From assembly GCA_023252065.1 (NCBI GenBank), contig JAHEXO010000010.1:1-13221 (forward strand): a stretch of DNA of 13,221 bases, in the 5' to 3' direction. Below, piece by piece: positions 9,733 through 13,221 of this stretch. The DNA comes from Nocardioides sp. Its GTDB lineage: Bacteria; Actinomycetota; Actinomycetes; Propionibacteriales; Nocardioidaceae. The notes under the pieces are model-generated. The model had not been told where the DNA came from. It saw only the letters and a list, made by a program, of their open reading frames with translations, and ran no database searches. A program made the position numbers and the translations under genes. Positions within the stretch are counted from its first letter, which is position 1. The number at the start of each line of letters is the position of its first letter.

Positions 9733-10176
9733 GTGCGTACGTACAGCCCCAAGCCCGGAGACGTCCACCGCGAGTGGCACGTCATCGACGCCGACGACGT
9801 GGTCCTCGGCAAGCTCGCCGTCCAGGTCGCCAACCTGCTGCGTGGCAAGCACAAGCCCACCTTCTCGCCCCACATGGACATGGGCGACTTCGTCATCGTC
9901 GTCAACGCCGAGAAGATCGCGCTGACCGGTGACAAGCTGACCAGCAAGCTCATGTACCGCCACTCCGGCTACCCGGGTGGTCTGACCGCGACGCCGGTCG
10001 GGCAGCAGCTCGACAAGGACGCCCGCAAGGTCATCGAGAAGGCGGTGTGGGGGATGCTCCCGAAGAACAAGCTCGGCCGCCAGATGATCAAGAAGCTCAA
10101 GGTCTACGCCGGCCCGAACCACCCCCACCAGGCCCAGCAGGCCAAGCCGTTCGAGATCACCCAGATCTCCCAGTGA
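9733..10176 (+). CDS. rplM: 50S ribosomal protein L13
   Basis: A 147-residue large-subunit protein, an early assembly protein that binds 23S rRNA. Clear L13 signatures are [15 protein letters not shown] near the N-terminus, [17 protein letters not shown], and [14 protein letters not shown] in the C-terminal half, with [13 protein letters not shown] following. The length is normal for actinobacterial L13. The start is GTG at 9733 ([10 protein letters not shown]), preceded by GAGG at 9 nt. A GTG at 9718 would add five residues but lacks a ribosome binding site. It forms an operon with rpsI (44-nt gap) and probably glmM. Confidence 0.96.
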   Translation: MRTYSPKPGDVHREWHVIDADDVVLGKLAVQVANLLRGKHKPTFSPHMDMGDFVIVVNAEKIALTGDKLTSKLMYRHSGYPGGLTATPVGQQLDKDARKVIEKAVWGMLPKNKLGRQMIKKLKVYAGPNHPHQAQQAKPFEITQISQ

Positions 10177-10208
10177 CCGGTGACCCAGTGACCTCACAGA
10201 CTCAGAGC

Positions 10209-10213
10209 GAAGG
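10209..10213 (+). promoter_or_regulatory. Shine-Dalgarno deciding the rpsI start
   Basis: GAAGG lies 7 nt before GTG 10221 and supports this start over the upstream in-frame GTG at 10188. Confidence 0.65.
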
Positions 10214-10220
10214 TATTTCC

Positions 10221-10742
10221 GTGGCTGACAACGACACCACCACCAGCACCACCGAGGCCGAGACCGAGACCGAGGTGTTCGCGACCGACGAGCAGGGCGT
10301 CGCCTACACCTCCGAGTCCTCCGCCGTCGAGGACCCCGCCCGTCCCGCGACGATCGCCCCGGCCGCCGCGACCGGCCGCCGCAAGGAGGCCGTGGCCCGC
10401 GTGCGGATCATGCCCGGCACCGGCGTCTGGACCATCAACGGTCGCAAGCTGGACTCCTACTTCCCCAACAAGCTCCACCAGCAGGTCGTCAACGAGCCGT
10501 TCGCCGCGCTCCACCTCGACGGTCGCTTCGACGTGATCGCCCGGATCCACGGCGGCGGCATCACCGGTCAGGCAGGTGCCCTGCGCCTCGGCGTGGCCCG
10601 CTGCCTCAACGCGATCGACGTGGAGGCCAACCGGCCGACCCTGAAGAAGGCCGGCCTGCTGACCCGCGACGCACGCGTCATCGAGCGCAAGAAGGCCGGT
10701 CTGAAGAAGGCCCGCAAGGCTCCCCAGTACAGCAAGCGCTGA
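10221..10742 (+). CDS. rpsI: 30S ribosomal protein S9
   Basis: A 173-residue small-subunit protein whose C-terminal tail reaches the P-site tRNA. The core begins at about residue 50 with [12 protein letters not shown] and includes [19 protein letters not shown] and the invariant basic C-terminus ending in QYSKR. The first 49 residues form a Thr/Glu-rich, acidic, probably disordered extension; such N-terminal extensions are known in actinobacterial S9, although the core is about 125-130 residues. The GTG at 10221 has a GAAGG Shine-Dalgarno; GTG 10188 is an alternative that adds 11 residues. It lies 44 nt after rplM and 25 nt before glmM. Confidence 0.96.
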   Translation: MADNDTTTSTTEAETETEVFATDEQGVAYTSESSAVEDPARPATIAPAAATGRRKEAVARVRIMPGTGVWTINGRKLDSYFPNKLHQQVVNEPFAALHLDGRFDVIARIHGGGITGQAGALRLGVARCLNAIDVEANRPTLKKAGLLTRDARVIERKKAGLKKARKAPQYSKR

Positions 10743-10760
10743 CGTCCCTCCGAGCGTCAG
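10739..10760 (+). other. Small hairpin at the rpsI/glmM junction
   Basis: CTGACG (10739-10744, covering the rpsI stop) pairs with CGTCAG (10755-10760) over a 10-nt loop. The right arm abuts the AGGG ribosome binding site of glmM (10759-10762), so it could tune glmM translation or partly attenuate transcription. It is short and could be chance. Confidence 0.25.
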
Positions 10761-10767
10761 GGCCCCT

Positions 10768-12114
10768 ATGGGACAGAGGATCTTCGGGACCGACGGAGTC
10801 CGCGGCCTCGCCAACGACGTCATCACGGCCGAGCTCGCGGTCGACCTCGGGGTCGCCGCGGCCCGAGTGCTGGTCGACCACGGCTCGTTCGAGGGACGCC
10901 GTCCGGTCGCGGTCGTGGGCCGTGACACCCGGATCTCGGGGCAGTTCCTCGAGCACGCCGTCGTGGCCGGGCTCGCCTCGGCCGGCGTCGACGTGCTCCG
11001 GCTCCGGATCCTCCCGACCCCCGGCGTCGCCTACCTCACCGACGCGCTCGGCGCCGACCTCGGCGTGGTGATCAGCGCCTCCCACAACCCGATGCCCGAC
11101 AACGGCATCAAGTTCCTGGCCCGTGGCGGCGTGAAGCTCGACGACGCGCTCGAGCGCGAGATCGAGGACCACCTCGCCGAGGACTGGGACCGCCCCACCG
11201 GCGGCGACATCGGCCGGGTCCGGCCCTACGGCGCCACGGTCGCCGACTACGCCGGCCACCTGGTCGGCACGCTCGACCTGCCGCTGGCCGGGCTGCGCGT
11301 CGTGCTCGACTGCGCACATGGCGCCGCCTATCAGGTCGGTCCGGAGGCGCTCCGGGCTGCCGGCGCCGACGTGATCGCCATCAACGACCAGCCCGACGGC
11401 CTCAACATCAACCAGGGCTGCGGCTCGACCCACCTCGAGGGCCTGTGTGCGGCGGTCGTGGAGCACGGCGCCGACGCCGGCTTCGCGCTCGACGGCGACG
11501 CCGACCGGTGCCTGGCCGTCGACCACACCGGCACGGTCGTCGACGGAGACCAGCTGATGGCGATGCTGGCCATCGACCTCCACGAGCGGGGCCGGCTGGC
11601 GCACGACACCGTGGTGGCCACCGTGATGAGCAACCTCGGCTTCCTGCACGCGATGCAGGCTGCCGGCATCCACGTCCACCAGACCGCGGTCGGCGACCGT
11701 TACGTCCTCGAGGCGATGCGCGACGGCGGGTTCGGGCTCGGCGGTGAGCAGTCGGGTCACATCATCATGAGCGAGCACGCCACCACCGGCGACGGCATCC
11801 TCACCGCCCTCCACGTCCTGCAGCGGATGGCCCGCACCGGCTCCACCCTGCACGACCTCGCGTCGGTGATGACCCGGATGCCCCAGGTGCTCCTCAACGT
11901 CCCGGGCGTCGACAAGGACCGCGCCGACGACCCCGAGCTGAGCGACGCGGTCGCCCGCGAGCAGGAGCTGCTCGGCGACTCCGGCCGCATCCTGCTCCGG
12001 CCCTCCGGCACCGAGCCGCTGGTGCGGGTGATGGTCGAGGCGTCGTCGCCCGAGGTGGCCAATGCGGTGGCCGAGCGCCTCGTCGACGTCGTACGTCGTC
12101 GCCTGACGCTCTGA
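10768..12114 (+). CDS. glmM: Phosphoglucosamine mutase
   Basis: Converts glucosamine-6-phosphate to glucosamine-1-phosphate on the way to UDP-GlcNAc, needed for peptidoglycan and, in actinobacteria, mycothiol. At 448 residues it has the normal family length. The active-site phosphoserine is S105 in ISASHNP (102-108). The magnesium-binding loop DGDADR is at 242-247, the sugar-binding GGEQSGH at 325-331 and the phosphate-binding RPSGTEP at 411-417. The N-terminal GTDGVRG (7-13) is typical. The ATG at 10768 has AGGG 5 nt upstream. It follows rpsI by 25 nt on the same strand, so it is likely co-transcribed with the ribosomal protein genes, a common actinobacterial order. Confidence 0.97.
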   Translation: MGQRIFGTDGVRGLANDVITAELAVDLGVAAARVLVDHGSFEGRRPVAVVGRDTRISGQFLEHAVVAGLASAGVDVLRLRILPTPGVAYLTDALGADLGVVISASHNPMPDNGIKFLARGGVKLDDALEREIEDHLAEDWDRPTGGDIGRVRPYGATVADYAGHLVGTLDLPLAGLRVVLDCAHGAAYQVGPEALRAAGADVIAINDQPDGLNINQGCGSTHLEGLCAAVVEHGADAGFALDGDADRCLAVDHTGTVVDGDQLMAMLAIDLHERGRLAHDTVVATVMSNLGFLHAMQAAGIHVHQTAVGDRYVLEAMRDGGFGLGGEQSGHIIMSEHATTGDGILTALHVLQRMARTGSTLHDLASVMTRMPQVLLNVPGVDKDRADDPELSDAVAREQELLGDSGRILLRPSGTEPLVRVMVEASSPEVANAVAERLVDVVRRRLTL

Positions 12115-12128
12115 GGCCGGAAACCTCT

Positions 12129-12145
12129 GGCCGCCGCGCGCGGCC
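12129..12145 (+). terminator. GC hairpin after glmM
   Basis: GGCCGC (12129-12134) and GCGGCC (12140-12145) form a 6-bp stem with a 5-nt loop, 14 nt after the glmM stop. There is no T-tract. It probably marks the end of the rplM-rpsI-glmM unit, just before the promoter of the next gene. Confidence 0.4.
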
Positions 12146-12151
12146 GTCTCC

Positions 12152-12157
12152 TACCGT
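12152..12157 (+). promoter_or_regulatory. -10-like hexamer of the GNAT remnant
   Basis: TACCGT fits TANNNT and ends 6 nt before GTG 12164, which is immediately followed by ATG 12167. It appears to be the original promoter of the now deleted acetyltransferase gene. Confidence 0.4.
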
Positions 12158-12163
12158 GCTCGG

Positions 12164-12608
12164 GTGATGGAGATCCGCGACGTCGACCTGTCCGTCGACG
12201 CGCAGCAGCCTGGTGCCGCACAGTGACCTCGACCTCGAGGACACCGACTTCACCGTGGACCGGATCCGGGCGCTCGAGGAGCGCCGGCTCACCGTCGCGA
12301 TGGCCACCTTCGAGTCGGCGGCGGTGGCTCCCGACGGGACCGTGGCGGGGCTGACCGGCGTCCGGGTCAGCCTCCCCGACCCGCGGATCGCCCACGTCAG
12401 CGTCACGATGGTCCTGCCCGGACATCGTGGCCACCGGCTGGGGCTGGCGGCCAAGCTGGCCGGCTATCGCGCTCTGCGGGCCGAGGTGCCGGACTGTCAG
12501 GCCGTCGTGACCAGCAACGCCGACGTCAACCAGCACATGAACGCCATCAACGAGGCCCTCGGCTATCGGCAGCTCGAGACGCTGCTGGAGTACCACCGCA
12601 CGCTGTGA
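12164..12608 (+). pseudogene. GNAT acetyltransferase gene with internal deletion and frame change
   Basis: The frame starting at GTG 12164/ATG 12167 reads MEIRDVDLSVDAQ, like the first residues of actinobacterial double-GNAT proteins, then stops at TGA 12224-12226. In another frame, open from 12168, sequence from about 12207 reads SLVPHSDLDLEDTDF and continues as a C-terminal GNAT half to 12608 (132 residues from GTG 12213). That part has the acetyl-CoA-binding-type stretch LPGHRGHRLGLAAK and NADVNQHMNAINEALGY, usual near the end of the fold. Full-length relatives are about 400 residues, so roughly 250 codons appear lost, with a frame shift at the join. No ribosome binding site precedes GTG 12213. 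A short functional single-domain protein from 12213 is the alternative. The family comparison rests on recognition, not on alignment. Confidence 0.6.
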
Positions 12609-12620
12609 CCCCGGCGAGCC

Positions 12621-12995
12621 TCACTCAGCGGCGAACTCGCAGAACGCGTCGTAGGCGCGCGGGCCGTGGATCGTCGCCGGGCCGCCGTGCATGAGGAAGG
12701 TGACGCCGATCGCCTCGGCCGCCTGCTGACGGGTGGCGCCGGCCTTCGCCGCGGCCTGCCCGTGGGAGGCGATGCAGCCGTCGCAGCCCTCGACCACGGC
12801 GATCGCGAAGGCTATCAGCTCCTTGGTCGCCGTGTCGAGTGCGCCGGGGGCGAACGCTGCACGGTGCAGCTCGCCGAAGCCCTGGTAGGCGTCGGGGATC
12901 GCCCGACGCAGCTGGCGGTGCAGCGGTGACAGCTCGTCGAGCACGACCTTGCCGTGCGGGCTGGTCTCGGTCTGGGTCTCTGCCATGAGGGTCAT
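12621..12995 (-). CDS. AhpD-like carboxymuconolactone decarboxylase family protein
   Basis: A 124-residue protein of the AhpD/CMD fold, which uses a redox-active CxxC pair in peroxide reduction or thiol-disulfide relay. The motif EGCDGCIASH gives C71, C74 and H78, with E59 in TKELIAFA. The spacing E-x11-C-xx-C-xxx-H equals that of the catalytic residues of mycobacterial AhpD (E118, C130, C133, H137), so it is predicted to be an active thiol oxidoreductase. The electron donor is unknown. The ATG at 12995 is chosen because a -10-like TATTAT lies 7 nt upstream; ATG 12986 is an alternative and neither has a Shine-Dalgarno. A perfect ATACCCC/GGGGTAT dyad overlaps the promoter. It converges with the GNAT remnant (12-nt gap) and lies 30 nt downstream of the glycosidase gene. 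Confidence 0.9.
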   Translation of the reverse strand: MTLMAETQTETSPHGKVVLDELSPLHRQLRRAIPDAYQGFGELHRAAFAPGALDTATKELIAFAIAVVEGCDGCIASHGQAAAKAGATRQQAAEAIGVTFLMHGGPATIHGPRAYDAFCEFAAE

Positions 12996-13002
12996 GGCTC
13001 GA

Positions 13003-13008
13003 ATAATA
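13003..13008 (-). promoter_or_regulatory. -10 hexamer of the AhpD-like gene
   Basis: TATTAT on the minus strand, one base from the TATAAT consensus, is followed by 7 nt and the ATG at 12995, predicting a leaderless mRNA. It is unusually A/T-rich for this window. Confidence 0.6.
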
Positions 13009-13021
13009 CCCCCAGGGGTAT
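13006..13021. promoter_or_regulatory. CsoR-family-like operator over the AhpD-like promoter
   Basis: A perfect 7-bp inverted repeat, ATACCCC (13006-13012) and GGGGTAT (13015-13021), with a 2-bp spacer. It overlaps three bases of the -10 element. TACCCC/GGGGTA dyads are the hallmark of operators bound by CsoR-family repressors (copper, persulfide or formaldehyde sensors). No csoR-like gene lies in the window, so the regulator must be elsewhere. Binding here would block transcription of the AhpD-like gene. Confidence 0.6.
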
Positions 13022-13025
13022 CGAA

Positions 13026-13221
13026 TCACCTCATCCACCGGTGAATCCGCGACTCCCAGGGCTGCAACGTCAGCGCGTACGCCGTGCCGTGCGTCGGCAG
13101 CAGCACCTCCGAGCCGTCCAGCGGCGGCAGAGCCCCGGTGTCGACCGTGGCAGCGGTCGACGACCAGTTGGCCAGCACGAGCAGCACCGCGTCGCCGAGG
13201 GTCCGGGTGAAGGACCAGACC
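13026..13221 (-). CDS. C-terminal end of an alpha-glucosidase-like (GH13) protein, cut by window edge
   Basis: The last 64 codons of a minus-strand gene that continues past the right edge. The frame reads VWSFTRTLGDAVLLVLANWSS, continues with short beta-strand-like segments, and ends LQPWESRIHRWMR before TGA (13028-13026). This resembles the C-terminal beta domain of oligo-1,6-glucosidases and related GH13 enzymes, where a 'TR.LG...LLVLNFS' strand and a final 'L.PWE.R.Y/H' strand are common. Catalytic residues lie outside the window, so activity cannot be judged. The stop is only 30 nt upstream of the AhpD-like start, so the AhpD promoter and its operator are squeezed into that gap. Confidence 0.65.
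   Translation of the reverse strand, partial: VWSFTRTLGDAVLLVLANWSSTAATVDTGALPPLDGSEVLLPTHGTAYALTLQPWESRIHRWMR

Noticed and set aside
10188..10220. GTG at 10188 as the rpsI start
   Set aside because: No Shine-Dalgarno at good spacing, whereas GTG 10221 has GAAGG 7 nt upstream; it cannot be fully excluded.
10678..11853. 391-codon minus-strand frame opposite glmM
   Set aside because: It mirrors a clearly functional phosphoglucosamine mutase and has no family motif of its own.

Overview
The window is very GC-rich, has GTG/ATG starts and strong G/C third-position bias, and carries the gene run rplM-rpsI-glmM, a 428-residue GltA-type citrate synthase and an ABC-F ATPase of actinobacterial flavour. 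It looks like the chromosome of a high-GC actinobacterium, most likely a Nocardioides-like member of the Propionibacteriales. The genus is an inference from sequence style, not from a search. No rRNA, tRNA, CRISPR array, insertion sequence or phage gene was seen.

Layout, left to right. (1) The 3' part of a large FtsX/MacB-type permease (+, cut by the left edge) is followed by an ABC-F ATPase (+). (2) A convergent gap with two strong hairpins separates these from an HtrA-like membrane-anchored serine protease (-), with a MOSC-domain protein (-) upstream of it. (3) A DUF2127 membrane protein with a Cys/His-rich N-terminus (+) is divergent from the MOSC gene. Its stop codon interlocks with that of the citrate synthase gene gltA (-). 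(4) A divergent control region, with a dyad on the gltA side and 11-bp direct repeats on the other, leads to a small stand-alone cyclic-nucleotide-binding-domain protein (+). (5) A promoter and a structured leader of about 160 nt precede rplM-rpsI-glmM (+). (6) A GNAT acetyltransferase gene reduced by an internal deletion (+) converges on an AhpD/carboxymuconolactone-decarboxylase-family gene (-). The promoter of that last gene contains a perfect ATACCCC/GGGGTAT dyad, like operators of the CsoR repressor family. (7) The right edge holds the 3' end of an alpha-glucosidase-like gene (-).

Most coding content is ordinary core metabolism, translation, envelope and cell-wall precursor supply. The more interesting material is regulatory: the CsoR-like operator over the AhpD-type gene, the two-sided gltA/CNB control region, the rplM leader, the deletion scar in the GNAT gene, and at least six genes whose -10-like hexamer lies only 6-8 nt before the start codon (probable leaderless transcripts). 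I did not find convincing evidence for a wholly new multi-gene system. The AhpD gene with its CsoR-like operator is the best candidate for something not described in standard annotation.
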